Source of the DNA: CAZDWZ01 sp964509425
GTDB taxonomy: Bacteria > Bdellovibrionota_C > UBA2361 > SZUA-149 > CAZDWZ01
Assembly (NCBI GenBank): GCA_964509425.1
Contig: CAZDWZ010000004.1
Span: 1 to 64,000 of the forward strand
DNA: 64,000 bases
Direction of reading: 5' to 3'
Shown here: positions 7,272 to 15,716 of the stretch, one piece after another
How the letters are laid out: the number at the start of each line of letters is the position of its first letter
Numbering within the stretch: position 1 is the first letter of the stretch
Program-made: the position numbers and the translations under genes
The notes under the pieces: model-generated
The model's input: the letters and a program-made list of their open reading frames with translations, nothing else
Databases searched by the model: none
What the model was told of the DNA's origin: nothing

Positions 7272-8177
7272 TCATCTCCTTACAATTTCGAAATTCGATT
7301 GCGCATTCGTTCCTCGGACGATTTCTAAACGAAGGGAGTCGATGGCTCCGATGGAGTTCAGCGGATAGGTGAATGTTCCGTCTGGAGTAACAAAAGAACC
7401 GAGCTCTTTGCAGACGAAGAGGTGCAAGAGATCTTGAACGTCGGAAACTCGGGAATGATATTCAAGCATTTTCACCGGGAGCCCGATATCGGCGGCGTGC
7501 CGTAGGAGCAACGGGAGTTCCGGTTTGTCTTTCACGAAAAGCGCGTTTTCAAGCCATCGAAGATTTCGCGAACGCTGAGACGGCAGGGAGAAGAGATATG
7601 ACCCTCCGTCAAGACAAGGTCCAACCACAAATTCTCCAAACTCCCACGAGCGAGCGATTGCCAATTCGATCGCGGATCGAGGGACAGTTGGCGAATTGCC
7701 TCCGATGACGAGCATCCCAGGAGAATAATTTGCCGAGACGAACGAAATCGCATGAATGAGTCTTGCCTCCGGCGTTTCGCCCTCCTGAGGAAAGATCATC
7801 TCAGGCGACAGCCTCGTCACCTGCGGCGGACTGATGAGGTGAGAGAGGCAGCCCGTTAGATACAGGAGCGAACATTGCGGTTCGGTTGCCACAAAGATCG
7901 GGTTCGGGAGTGACAGAAGGAGATTTAAGGTGTCCGCCAAAAACGCGGCTTGGAGCAGATCGAATTCGGATTGTGTAAGGAACGTGCTGGTCAGCGGCGT
8001 CTTTGTCGAGAGGGTATTGGGCGCGAATACTCTTCCGGTCTGGTGTGCGGACTGATTCGTGGACGCGCCGGGAGATCCTGAGCTCTGCTGGGCATTGCGT
8101 GACCTCAAATCAGTGGAAGCGCCGGAAAGTCCCGGTATCGTCGCGAGGAGCAAAATTGGGAATGCGGATCTGTCCAC
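7272..8177 (-). CDS. DUF2064-like nucleotide-sugar-transferase-fold protein, active-site motifs altered
   Basis: The 301-residue protein matches the DUF2064/TIGR04282 glycosyltransferase-A-like family: TKTPLTSTFLTQSEFDLLQA then AFLADTLNL near 58-84, LVIGGNSPTVP (156-166) and FVVGPCLDGGSYLFSL (183-198). In typical members these read KTRL, GSDSPTLP and GPAxDGGYYL. Here the Arg of KTRL is Pro and the Asp of SDSP is Asn161, so nucleotide or metal binding may be lost. An S/T-rich insertion fills residues 20-56. Start is GTG with GGAG about 10 nt upstream. It is followed directly by hslO and preceded by a small membrane protein gene. Enzymatic role uncertain. Confidence 0.65.
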   Translation of the reverse strand: MDRSAFPILLLATIPGLSGASTDLRSRNAQQSSGSPGASTNQSAHQTGRVFAPNTLSTKTPLTSTFLTQSEFDLLQAAFLADTLNLLLSLPNPIFVATEPQCSLLYLTGCLSHLISPPQVTRLSPEMIFPQEGETPEARLIHAISFVSANYSPGMLVIGGNSPTVPRSAIELAIARSWEFGEFVVGPCLDGGSYLFSLPSQRSRNLRWLENALFVKDKPELPLLLRHAADIGLPVKMLEYHSRVSDVQDLLHLFVCKELGSFVTPDGTFTYPLNSIGAIDSLRLEIVRGTNAQSNFEIVRR

Positions 8178-8196
8178 GACGCCGATTCTCCGTAAG

Positions 8197-8325
8197 TTAG
8201 AGCAACATTCCGAGGTATCCGCTGAAGATCGTCAGAAGCGCGAGGAAAACGAGGGTCACGAACCCGAGTCCGGAAAGGAATATCAAAAAGGAAGTGCCGA
8301 GCGCGGTCTGCTCTTGTCGATTCAT
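8197..8325 (-). CDS. Small single-span membrane protein
   Basis: A 42-residue protein, MNRQEQTALGTSF followed by a hydrophobic span (about residues 12-40: LIFLSGLGFVTLVFLALLTI). The open frame extends upstream to 8502, but that part is rich in Arg and unlike a protein N-terminus, so I take ATG 8325. The Shine-Dalgarno site is weak. It lies 19 nt upstream of the DUF2064-like gene in the same direction, suggesting co-transcription. I do not recognise a family. Confidence 0.5.
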   Translation of the reverse strand: MNRQEQTALGTSFLIFLSGLGFVTLVFLALLTIFSGYLGMLL

Positions 8326-8345
8326 CAGTAGAGTGTACACTGATG
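8323..8345. promoter_or_regulatory. Inverted repeat at the divergent hflX / membrane-protein boundary
   Basis: CATCAGT (8323-8329) and ACTGATG (8339-8345) are perfect inverted arms, and the centre contains the palindrome AGTGTACACT (8332-8341). The left arm covers the start codon of the minus-strand small gene and the whole element lies upstream of hflX. It could be an operator; no protein partner can be named. Confidence 0.35.
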
Positions 8346-8418
8346 CCGCTTTCGCCCGCAAGCTACGATGCGGGAACACCGAAGCGGTGGAGACGGAGAA
8401 CAGGAGAACCGACACAGA

Positions 8419-10200
8419 GTGGCCCATGTAGTTGGAAATATAAAGAGTCTCGGCGCGAGTGAACGGCACGCGCTGGAGCGGCTGGCGGCGAAACGTATTC
8501 ACGGAGGAGAGGTAATTCCCCTTGAGCTCGCCCGAAAGATAGCGAAGTTGGCCGGCAGCTTGGCGCTTCAGCTCGGTCTTTTGGTGGGGCGGGATGGGAC
8601 GATCGAGTATGTCATCGCCGGTACCAAGGATCGAATCTATCTTCCTGACCTTGGCCGCTTTCGACTTGACCCTGGACGACTCCGGAGATTGAGGCTTATT
8701 GTTTTCTCACCTTTCGGCGGTTGGGTGCTCATGCCGCAGCGAGTCGATTCGCTCGCGTTCCTTGGGGAATCGCAGGCGAGGAGAAATCGCCGTACCGCCG
8801 AGTCAGGTACACGAAACATTCCCCGAATTCCGAACGATCTGGTCACCGACCTCGAAAAACTCCGTCTCGATGCCGTGTTCTTTATAGGGGTGAGTGCGGA
8901 CAGCCAACCCGGTCCCTTCACGCTTGCCTATCTCGCGCCCGATGCCGGTTCGCTTCGTCCCGGAGTGAGTCTGGTGGGTGGAGAAAATATTGGTGATTTG
9001 CAGATTGATTTTCCTGCATTTTTGAGTGACCTCGAGGGACTGCTCGAAAAGGCGCGTCCGAAAGTTTACGAGACGGGAAAGGACAAAGCGATTCTCGTTG
9101 GTGCTTCAACCGGATCAGCGAAGGAGGCCGAATCGTCGATGTTGGAGCTCGAAGAGCTCGCTCGCACCGCGGGAATTGAGATTCTCGATTCCATAATACA
9201 GCGCCGTAAGTCACTTGATCCCAAGACCGTCATCGGCAAAGGCAAAGTTGAAGAGCTTGTGCTTCACTGTCTAGACCTCGGCGCAGAAATCGTCGTGTTC
9301 GATCGGGAGCTGAGCCCCGGTCAACTCCGCTCCATCACGAACCTTACTGAGCTGAAAGTCATCGATCGCAGCATGTTGATTCTCGACATCTTTGCGCAGC
9401 GCGCTCGAAGCAGTGAGGGTCGATTGCAGGTCGAGCTTGCACAGCTGCGGTATTCTCTTCCCCGCCTCACGGAATCCGACAGTGGACTCAGCCGACTGAC
9501 CGGGGGCATCGGAGGGCGCGGGCCGGGAGAAACGAAGCTTGAAATAGGCCGCCGGAGAGCGCGTGATCGAATTGCAGATTTGGAGAAACGAATAGATCAA
9601 GTCGCAGCGCAACGAGGATTACGACGTGAGCGACGGCAAGTGCGGGGAGTTCCCGTCATCGCGATTGTTGGTTACACCAACGCTGGAAAATCGACGTTGT
9701 TGAATGCGTTAACTAAAGGAAACGTTTTTGTTGAGAATAAACTGTTTGCGACTCTTGATCCGGCGAGCCGGAGAATGAGATTTCCGAACGAGCACGAAGT
9801 CATCTTTGTCGACACTGTCGGTTTCATTCGCGAGCTCCCGAAGGAGCTTGTGCAGGCGTTCCGGGCGACGTTGGAAGAAGTGGGGAATGCCGATTTGCTT
9901 CTGCATGTCGTCGATGCCGGTGATGCGGCGATGAGGCAACAAATGGAAATCGTGCAAACCACCCTGGCCGACCTCGGCTTTGGCGAACGCCCGCGAATTC
10001 TGGTCCTCAATAAGGCCGACCTTCTCTCAGAAGTCGAACGAAATATGCTTGTCAACTCCACCGGCGGAATCGCCGTTTCCGCTGTGACGCGCGACGGTCT
10101 CACCCGACTCGTGCACTCGTGCCAGGATCTTCTCCTCGAAACCTTCCAAGGTCAGGATCCGGGACGATTCACTGAGCGAACCACGTGGGGGCCCGAATAA
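8419..10200 (+). CDS. hflX: GTPase HflX (long form)
   Basis: All HflX hallmarks are present: the N-terminal domain motif GASTGSAKEAESSMLELEEL, DPKTVIGKGKVEEL, the glycine-rich GGIGGRGPGETKLE, then the G domain with G1 GYTNAGKSTLLNAL, G3 DTVGFIRELPKELV, G4 NKADL and G5 SAVT. HflX binds the 50S subunit and splits stalled or hibernating ribosomes. At 593 residues it is longer than the E. coli protein because of an extra ~170-residue N-terminal region (GNIKSLGASERHALERLAAK, KIAKLAGSLALQLGLLV), as seen in the long HflX forms of some phyla. I chose GTG 8419, which has GGAG at 8403 and fits the family start; ATG 8368 is in frame and also possible. Confidence 0.93.
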   Translation: MAHVVGNIKSLGASERHALERLAAKRIHGGEVIPLELARKIAKLAGSLALQLGLLVGRDGTIEYVIAGTKDRIYLPDLGRFRLDPGRLRRLRLIVFSPFGGWVLMPQRVDSLAFLGESQARRNRRTAESGTRNIPRIPNDLVTDLEKLRLDAVFFIGVSADSQPGPFTLAYLAPDAGSLRPGVSLVGGENIGDLQIDFPAFLSDLEGLLEKARPKVYETGKDKAILVGASTGSAKEAESSMLELEELARTAGIEILDSIIQRRKSLDPKTVIGKGKVEELVLHCLDLGAEIVVFDRELSPGQLRSITNLTELKVIDRSMLILDIFAQRARSSEGRLQVELAQLRYSLPRLTESDSGLSRLTGGIGGRGPGETKLEIGRRRARDRIADLEKRIDQVAAQRGLRRERRQVRGVPVIAIVGYTNAGKSTLLNALTKGNVFVENKLFATLDPASRRMRFPNEHEVIFVDTVGFIRELPKELVQAFRATLEEVGNADLLLHVVDAGDAAMRQQMEIVQTTLADLGFGERPRILVLNKADLLSEVERNMLVNSTGGIAVSAVTRDGLTRLVHSCQDLLLETFQGQDPGRFTERTTWGPE

Positions 10201-10224
10201 CCCGACATAAGCGGCTTGTTGATG

Positions 10225-10238
10225 AATTCCGCGGAATT
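10225..10238. promoter_or_regulatory. 14-bp perfect palindrome upstream of the Ser/Thr kinase
   Basis: AATTCCGCGGAATT is perfectly self-complementary. It sits 25 nt after hflX and 107 nt before the kinase start, in the only gap between them (144 nt). It may be a repressor operator for the kinase gene or part of a weak terminator; there is no T tract. Confidence 0.35.
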
Positions 10239-10344
10239 AGGTAGATATTTTCCACTTTAGAAAAATCCCGTGATTGCCGATATTTAGAGCCTGACGTGCA
10301 AATTCGTGGGCAATTGAGTTTTTCTCAATCGAGGGAAATTTTTC

Positions 10345-11688
10345 ATGATGTCGGATGGAACTGAGCTCCTTGGCATTGGTGTCGGAACGCTCCTTGCGGA
10401 CCGGTACGAGGTTGAAGAAGTTCTCGGCCGTGGAGGGATGGGGGCGGTGTTTGCCGTTCGAGATAAAGCATTGGGGCGAGAGCTCTTTGCACTCAAAATT
10501 CTTGATCCCCGACTTGCCAACGATGAAACCGATATTGAACGATTCCGCCAGGAAGTCCTCATCACGCGGAAGTTGAACCACCCGAATATTGTACGGACCT
10601 TCGAGTTCGGACAATTGAAAACTGGGCAGAATTTCGTGGTGATGGAATACGTGCGGGGAAAATCTCTCGAGCGGATGCTCGAAGAAAGCCCGACGGGCAT
10701 TCCTCTTGCCGACTTGATTAAGTATCTGACCGACATGGCGCAAGGAATGAGCTACGCGCACGCGGAGGGAGTGATTCATCGCGACCTGAAGCCGGGGAAC
10801 CTCCTCGTGAATGACGAGGGCGTGCTGAAGATCACAGACTTTGGATTAGCCAGATCGACCGAGCTCGATGCTCGGATCACTCATGCCGGAGAATGTGTCG
10901 GAACACCGATGTACATGGCTCCGGAACAGGTGCAGGGCGCGCCTGCAGACCATCGCGTCGACATCTACGGATTGGGAGTGGTGGCCTATGAACTCTGCAC
11001 TGGTCGTGCGCCCTATCGTCCGGAAAACTGGTTTAATCTCGCGAATCAGATTGTGAGTCAGCCACTCGAGAAGGTCTCGCGAATTCGCTCACGTATTCCA
11101 GGATGGTTCGAGACATTCGTCGAAAAATGCGCGGCGAAAAATCCTGAGCTTCGATTCTCCAACATGGATGAGGCGCTTCACTTTCTGAACGAGCAGGAGA
11201 CCGTAGATCCGCATTCTTCAAACGCGAACTCTTGGATCGGCGAACGTTGGGCCGACGCTCTCGGCGGCTTCCTCAGCCGTCAGGCGACCGTCGTTGTGAT
11301 CGCCGGAATCGGGATGTTTGTGTTGGTCGCGTCCATCGGCATGAGCAAGGGGCCGGTGCAGACGATGCAAACACAGGTGTCTACAGGAGCGAATGCCGTC
11401 GGTAAGGTCGTCGATACCCTATCCAAGCTGAACCAAGTCGTCATGAAAACGTACGAAAATTCCGAGGCGATCGATCGATTCCTAGAAGAAGAAAATCGTA
11501 AAAAAGGGGCGAAGGCGAGCGATTCTCTCGAGGTTCAGGAACCGAAGATTGAGAACATTAACGCTGGAGCGCGTCCGATGCTTCAGCGAAGAGATGATGA
11601 CAAGGTGAGTCGGGAGCCCGATTCACGATCGGTCGAAGCCCAAAAACCGGCAAGCTCACCCGAGCGGCGAATTTCCCCCAAAAATTGA
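10345..11688 (+). CDS. Hanks-type Ser/Thr protein kinase with one transmembrane segment
   Basis: The kinase domain spans residues about 21-285: Gly-rich loop LGRGGMGAVF (28-37), ATP-binding Lys51 in FALKIL, catalytic loop HRDLKPGN (145-152), DFG (165-167), and GTPMYMAPEQ. A hydrophobic span at about 314-333 (ATVVVIAGIGMFVLVASIGM) anchors it in the inner membrane. A ~110-residue charged, low-complexity extracytoplasmic tail follows, with no PASTA repeats. All catalytic residues are kept, so it should autophosphorylate and signal. Start ATG-ATG at 10345 follows GAGGGAAA. No phosphatase or FHA gene is adjacent, so partners are unknown. Confidence 0.93.
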   Translation: MMSDGTELLGIGVGTLLADRYEVEEVLGRGGMGAVFAVRDKALGRELFALKILDPRLANDETDIERFRQEVLITRKLNHPNIVRTFEFGQLKTGQNFVVMEYVRGKSLERMLEESPTGIPLADLIKYLTDMAQGMSYAHAEGVIHRDLKPGNLLVNDEGVLKITDFGLARSTELDARITHAGECVGTPMYMAPEQVQGAPADHRVDIYGLGVVAYELCTGRAPYRPENWFNLANQIVSQPLEKVSRIRSRIPGWFETFVEKCAAKNPELRFSNMDEALHFLNEQETVDPHSSNANSWIGERWADALGGFLSRQATVVVIAGIGMFVLVASIGMSKGPVQTMQTQVSTGANAVGKVVDTLSKLNQVVMKTYENSEAIDRFLEEENRKKGAKASDSLEVQEPKIENINAGARPMLQRRDDDKVSREPDSRSVEAQKPASSPERRISPKN

Positions 11689-11887
11689 GCGATCAATCCT
11701 CGCTTGCACCTTATCTGGCAGAGTTTCGACACGAATGCTAGAACCTGCTCGCAAGGTCCGGGCAGCGTTCGCCGACGACTTTGCTTATGCGACAAATTCG
11801 ACGCTTGGCGCGATTTGTAGAAAAGAGCGGGCTGTAAGACCTGTGACCGGCCGTAGAATCTGACGGGGATATCAAAGGGTTGCGATT

Positions 11888-12865
11888 ATGAAGCTCGAAC
11901 AGACGTTCATGCATTTTCTCCTCGAACATCAGCAGAGGAACAGTCGAACTCTAAACTTCGTCATTCTGATGGAGTCGATTCTGACCGCATCGGAGCACCT
12001 CGAATACTATTATCTTTCGGGAGCGCTCCAGCGAACTCTCGGTGAGGCCGGGAAAATCAATGTCCAAGGTGAGCGCGTGATGAACATGGATCTCATGGCC
12101 CATGAGATTGTCCTTCACCACCTGAGCGAATCAAACCAGGTGATTCAGGCCACCAGTGAGGAATCGAAAGATCCAATCCAGCTGAATCCCGACGGGCGTT
12201 ACATCGTTTATTTCGATCCGCTCGATGGGTCCAGCAATATCAAGCACAGTTTGCCGGTGGGGTTCCTCTTTGGAATCGTGAAGAAGAATCTCGACGGCCC
12301 CGAGGACTGCAGACTTCGTCGAGGCAGGGACTACATCGCCGCCGGAATGTTCTTGGTTCCGACTGGGATGTTCACGTTTGCTTTGAAGAACTCCGGCACT
12401 TGGCGATTCATCAAGGATGAGTCGGGGAAATATTGCCGTCCGACGAGACTTCAGTTCCCGAGTGATCGCGCGACCTGGGAACTGTCCTGGAATTCTTCAA
12501 ATCGTTCGACTTTTGGCGACGGGCCGCGAGAGTGGCTGGAAGCCCACGAATCTGAATTTGCTTTTCGGTATGCCGGTGCGCTTGCAGTCGATTTTCATAG
12601 ATTGCTGGGAAACGGCGGAATGTTTGCCTACCCGGCAATTAAGAACCACCCCGACTCAACGAAGAACCGACCCGAAGGGAAGCTCAGGTTACTCTATGAA
12701 AGTGCCGTCGTCGCGTTTATGGCGAAGGAGGCCGGTGGATTCGCGATCGGTGAAAGCGGTGAGGACATTCTCGATATTCTCCCCACGGATCGACATCAAC
12801 GGAGCGCGCTTTATGTCGGCAATCGAGACCTCGTTGAAGAGATCCAAAAGGCTTTGCGTGCCTGA
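11888..12865 (+). CDS. fbp: Class I fructose-1,6-bisphosphatase
   Basis: The 325-residue protein carries the class I FBPase signature FDPLDGSSNI (metal and phosphate site), the SEE metal ligands, RYAGALAVDFHRLLGNGGMF and GKLRLLYESAVVAFMAKEAG. It hydrolyses fructose-1,6-bisphosphate to fructose-6-phosphate, the committed step of gluconeogenesis, in the cytoplasm. This fits an organism that also has methylmalonyl-CoA mutase and a GapN-type dehydrogenase. Start ATG 11888 has AAAGGG about 8 nt upstream. The 199-nt gap before it shows nothing I can name. Confidence 0.95.
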   Translation: MKLEQTFMHFLLEHQQRNSRTLNFVILMESILTASEHLEYYYLSGALQRTLGEAGKINVQGERVMNMDLMAHEIVLHHLSESNQVIQATSEESKDPIQLNPDGRYIVYFDPLDGSSNIKHSLPVGFLFGIVKKNLDGPEDCRLRRGRDYIAAGMFLVPTGMFTFALKNSGTWRFIKDESGKYCRPTRLQFPSDRATWELSWNSSNRSTFGDGPREWLEAHESEFAFRYAGALAVDFHRLLGNGGMFAYPAIKNHPDSTKNRPEGKLRLLYESAVVAFMAKEAGGFAIGESGEDILDILPTDRHQRSALYVGNRDLVEEIQKALRA

Positions 12866-12889
12866 ACGGCGGGCAACAAAATGTCCTTG

Positions 12890-12912
12890 ATCCAGGTTTC
12901 GGTTCCCTGGAT
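12890..12912. terminator. Hairpin between convergent fbp and B3/4 genes
   Basis: ATCCAGG (12890-12896) pairs with CCTGGAT (12906-12912) across a 9-nt loop in the 52-nt gap between two convergent stop codons. There is no T tract on either side, so it is terminator-like by position only. Confidence 0.4.
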
Positions 12913-12917
12913 GCGCT

Positions 12918-13604
12918 TCATTTGGGCACGATGAACAATTCCTCGTTTACGACGTGGCACTCTGGAGCGAATGTTTTGATGTTCTCAAGAATCCCGCCAA
13001 GCTGCGCTCGCACGACTTCCGGCGATACCCCCGGCGGCCCGTACGCGACGTATAACACGTGCGTCGTGTCTCTCGTGATTGGAGAGCGATTATCTTGTCC
13101 GTAGATGATGGAGCAGCAGACGCCCCCCTCATCTCGCATGATCATATCGCCCTCGCGCATCGGCTTCGTGCTGCCGTTCATTTGCGTGATCGCGTCGCCG
13201 GGCTTTGAAATGTCGAAACTCACCTGTTGTCCCAGTTTTTCGACATCGTGGCCTGCGGTCAGGACAAGTGTTTCAACCTCCGCGACGAAATTCGAATCGA
13301 CGAGCGGCGAAACGTTCGGAAGCGGTTTATCTTTTAGAACAATGGACTCGAGCTGCAGCTGTACGTGATAGCTCTTCTCAAACGACCGGTAATACGCTTC
13401 GTAAGCGGCGAGGACCGGGACTGCCTTGAAATCTGCGCGAGAAAATCCTTTGAATTTCTCTCGCAATGCCGCCTCGGTATTCCTCTTTTTGGAATCGAGC
13501 TCTGGGCAAAGAACGGTATTGTTCACATCCCGTACTTCCAAGCATCCGATCACGGCACCTGGATGAGCCGACTTCCATTCGTTCGAGAGCGAGAATGAAA
13601 CCAT
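12918..13604 (-). CDS. B3/4-domain protein (PheT-like tRNA-binding fold)
   Basis: The 228-residue protein matches stand-alone B3/4-domain proteins related to part of the phenylalanyl-tRNA synthetase beta chain: NEWKSAHPGAVIGCLEVRDV at the start, ADFKAVPVLAAYEAYYRSFE near 55-75, QLQLESIVLKDKPLP, FVAEVETLVLTAGHDVEKL, and SIIYGQDNRSPITRDT late. Some stand-alone members are thought to bind or edit aminoacyl-tRNA, but the function of this group is unproven. It lies 21 nt downstream of kdsB on the same strand and may be co-transcribed, without an obvious functional link. Confidence 0.8.
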   Translation of the reverse strand: MVSFSLSNEWKSAHPGAVIGCLEVRDVNNTVLCPELDSKKRNTEAALREKFKGFSRADFKAVPVLAAYEAYYRSFEKSYHVQLQLESIVLKDKPLPNVSPLVDSNFVAEVETLVLTAGHDVEKLGQQVSFDISKPGDAITQMNGSTKPMREGDMIMRDEGGVCCSIIYGQDNRSPITRDTTHVLYVAYGPPGVSPEVVRAQLGGILENIKTFAPECHVVNEELFIVPK

Positions 13605-13625
13605 GATATTCCTTGGCCAGCGAGA

Positions 13626-14444
13626 TTAATTTCTTTCGGTTGCGACTGCGATACGACAGGCCTTCTCAAGATCCGCGGGAGTATCAACTTCCACCGAATC
13701 CTTCGTCATTTCCGGTTCGACGATGCACACTCCGATTCGATATCCCATTTCGAGAAGCCTCAATTGCTCGAGCTTCTCGAGATCTTCCAACGCAGAAATT
13801 TCTGAAAGCTCGAACTCTCGGAGCACCGAAGGCCGGTAGACGTAAAGTCCAAAGTGTTTGAATCCATAGAGCGTGCGCTTCACGCCCGAGGCGTCGAGAC
13901 GCTCGGGCCGCTCTCCATCCCGTGAATGCGGAATCGGTGCGCGAGAGAAATAGAGTGCCTCTCCGCGCGAAGTGACGACGACCTTTACGTCGTTCTTGGA
14001 GAGAAACATTTCCTCATCAAAGATGGGAGTCGCTATTGTCACCATGGAGACTTCCGCTGGTGCCTGAGCCAGCGTCTCGATACAGCGATCGATAAGTTCC
14101 GGTCGAATAAACGGCATATCTCCCTGAACGTTGACGACGATGTCCCAGTCTTCGGCAGAGAGCTTATGCCAGGCGGCGGCTACTCGCGCTGAACCAGTGG
14201 TAATGTCGGGCGAAGTCATCACCACCTCGGCTCCGAAGCTTTTTGCGAGCGTTTCGATTTCTGGACTGTCTGTTGCCACGACAACTCGAGACACGTTTTT
14301 CGCACGTTGAACTCGCTCCCACACTCGCTGCAGTAGAGTTTGGCCGGCGATATCCTTCAACGGCTTTTCTGGGAGGCGAGTTGATTTGAGACGAGCCGGA
14401 ATGGCCACCAACACATTTCCGTACGGGGTAGCTTTGTTCGCCAT
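13626..14444 (-). CDS. kdsB: 3-deoxy-manno-octulosonate cytidylyltransferase
   Basis: The 272-residue enzyme shows the KdsB nucleotidyltransferase signature AIPARLKSTRLPEKPL, DSPEIETLAKSFGAEVVMTS, WDIVVNVQGDMPFIRPELID (metal-binding Asp) and ALYFSRAPIPHSRDGERPE. It activates KDO with CTP to CMP-KDO in the cytoplasm for the lipopolysaccharide inner core, which marks this as an organism with an LPS-type outer membrane. The start at 14444 has GAGGT 6 nt upstream. A C-terminal extension beyond VDTPADLEKA is short. Confidence 0.95.
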   Translation of the reverse strand: MANKATPYGNVLVAIPARLKSTRLPEKPLKDIAGQTLLQRVWERVQRAKNVSRVVVATDSPEIETLAKSFGAEVVMTSPDITTGSARVAAAWHKLSAEDWDIVVNVQGDMPFIRPELIDRCIETLAQAPAEVSMVTIATPIFDEEMFLSKNDVKVVVTSRGEALYFSRAPIPHSRDGERPERLDASGVKRTLYGFKHFGLYVYRPSVLREFELSEISALEDLEKLEQLRLLEMGYRIGVCIVEPEMTKDSVEVDTPADLEKACRIAVATERN

Positions 14445-14810
14445 TGGACCTCACTGTTGTTGAATGCAGCACGATGCGACCGAATGCTTTACGCAGAACG
14501 ATCGAGAGTTTTGCTCCCGTTTATCGGCACGAGAACCAATCGGAATCAAAATCTGTTCTGTGTCTCATAGGGAATTATTGATTTCGTGTCCATTTCTCTC
14601 AGTTTACGCGTTGAACGCATTATTTGTCGTCAGCTGATTGAATTCCGGTATTTTCCTTACGTCCCCATTTAGGGCGAAACCCACGGCCGGGAAATAAGGG
14701 TGCTCTCACAACGACGTCGCGGCTGAAAATCGAGATATTCCAATAAACTCGACTCTTTTGCTTTTCTGGGCGGCGTAGTAGCTTTTTACCGGAATTTGGG
14801 ATTTGGGGTT
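14445..14810. other. 366-nt intergenic region between divergent kdsB and a lipoprotein gene
   Basis: It must carry promoters for kdsB (leftward) and for the lipoprotein/DUF2959/HAD genes (rightward). I see AT-richer stretches around 14570-14650 and 14740-14765, and a TTTGGGG ribosome-site-like run just before ATG 14811. No tRNA, riboswitch or strong hairpin is apparent and no plausible small gene. Confidence 0.5.
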
Positions 14811-15041
14811 ATGAATCAAAAATTACTTTTCTTTTGCATCATTGCAGTGACAGCCTTTGCCGTCTCCGGTTGCCACCATGTTGAGAGCGGGGCGGGCCGT
14901 GCCTTCGATAACGCCAACGGCGTTATCCGTACGGGACGGAGTAAGTTCTGGGGTCCAGGTGATCGTGCTCTGGCGGGCCAGGAAGGCGGAGAATACCGGG
15001 AGGAAAGCGAGCGCAGGGACATGGAGCTCGTTCAACCTTAA
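14811..15041 (+). CDS. Small secreted lipoprotein
   Basis: A 76-residue protein with a lipoprotein signal peptide: MNQKLLFFCIIAVTAFAVSG followed by Cys21 (lipobox VSGC). The mature part is short, Gly- and charge-rich (HHVESGAGRAFDNANGVIRT, then a run of Glu/Arg near the end). I start at ATG 14811, after TTTGGGG, rather than the in-frame TTG at 14796. It lies 20 nt before the DUF2959 lipoprotein and probably shares its transcript. No family recognised. Confidence 0.7.
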   Translation: MNQKLLFFCIIAVTAFAVSGCHHVESGAGRAFDNANGVIRTGRSKFWGPGDRALAGQEGGEYREESERRDMELVQP

Positions 15042-15061
15042 TCCCAGCACGAGAAACGACG

Positions 15062-15703
15062 ATGTGGATTTTTCGATACTCTTTTTTCTTGGCGATACTG
15101 TTTCTGACGTCATGTCAGTCAACGTATTTCAGTGCCATGGAATCCATGGGATTTCCGAAGCGAGATCTTTTTGTAAAGCGCGTCATTGCCGCGCGCGACT
15201 CTCAGAAGGCCGCGAAGGAAGAGTTCCGGTCGGCTCTCGAGCAGTTCAGCTCGGTGGTGAGCGTCGACGGTGGCGAGCTGGAGGCGAAATACAAGAAGCT
15301 CGATTCCATTCTGCAACGTTGTGAGGGGAAGGCGAAAGATGTCAGAGGCCGCATTCAGTCTGTCGAAGACGTAAGCGGCGCGCTTTTTCGCGAGTGGAAA
15401 AAAGAACTCAAACAATACAAAGACCCTGATCTTCGGCGGCGGAGCGAGCAGGAACTGGATCGCACCGAGGAAAAGTACGAAGACCTGCTGGCGGCTATGA
15501 AAAAGGCCGCGTCGAGAATGGACCCGGTTCTTGAGCCGCTTCGAGACAAGGTTTTATTCTTGAAGCACAATTTGAATGCTCGCGCGATAGCGTCGCTGGA
15601 CAGTGAGCTGGTCACCGTCGAGAAAAACGTGGACGTCCTCGTCCGAGAAATGGAAGAGGCCATTCGAGAGGCCGATAAGTTCATCGCGGAAATGAAAGGA
15701 TGA
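15062..15703 (+). CDS. DUF2959 lipoprotein
   Basis: The 213-residue protein has a lipoprotein signal (FFLAILFLTSC, Cys at about 18) followed by the DUF2959 pattern: TYFSAMESMGFPKRDLFVKR, AAKEEFRSALEQFSSVVSVD, GGELEAKYKKLDSILQ, RDKVLFLKHNLNARAIASLD and a Glu/Arg-rich helical end. It is almost entirely alpha-helical with coiled-coil character and should sit in the periplasm anchored by its lipid. Function of the family is unknown. It lies between the small lipoprotein and the HAD gene, all in the same direction with gaps of 20 and 13 nt. Confidence 0.85.
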   Translation: MWIFRYSFFLAILFLTSCQSTYFSAMESMGFPKRDLFVKRVIAARDSQKAAKEEFRSALEQFSSVVSVDGGELEAKYKKLDSILQRCEGKAKDVRGRIQSVEDVSGALFREWKKELKQYKDPDLRRRSEQELDRTEEKYEDLLAAMKKAASRMDPVLEPLRDKVLFLKHNLNARAIASLDSELVTVEKNVDVLVREMEEAIREADKFIAEMKG

Positions 15704-15716
15704 TATTTTTTCTCCG

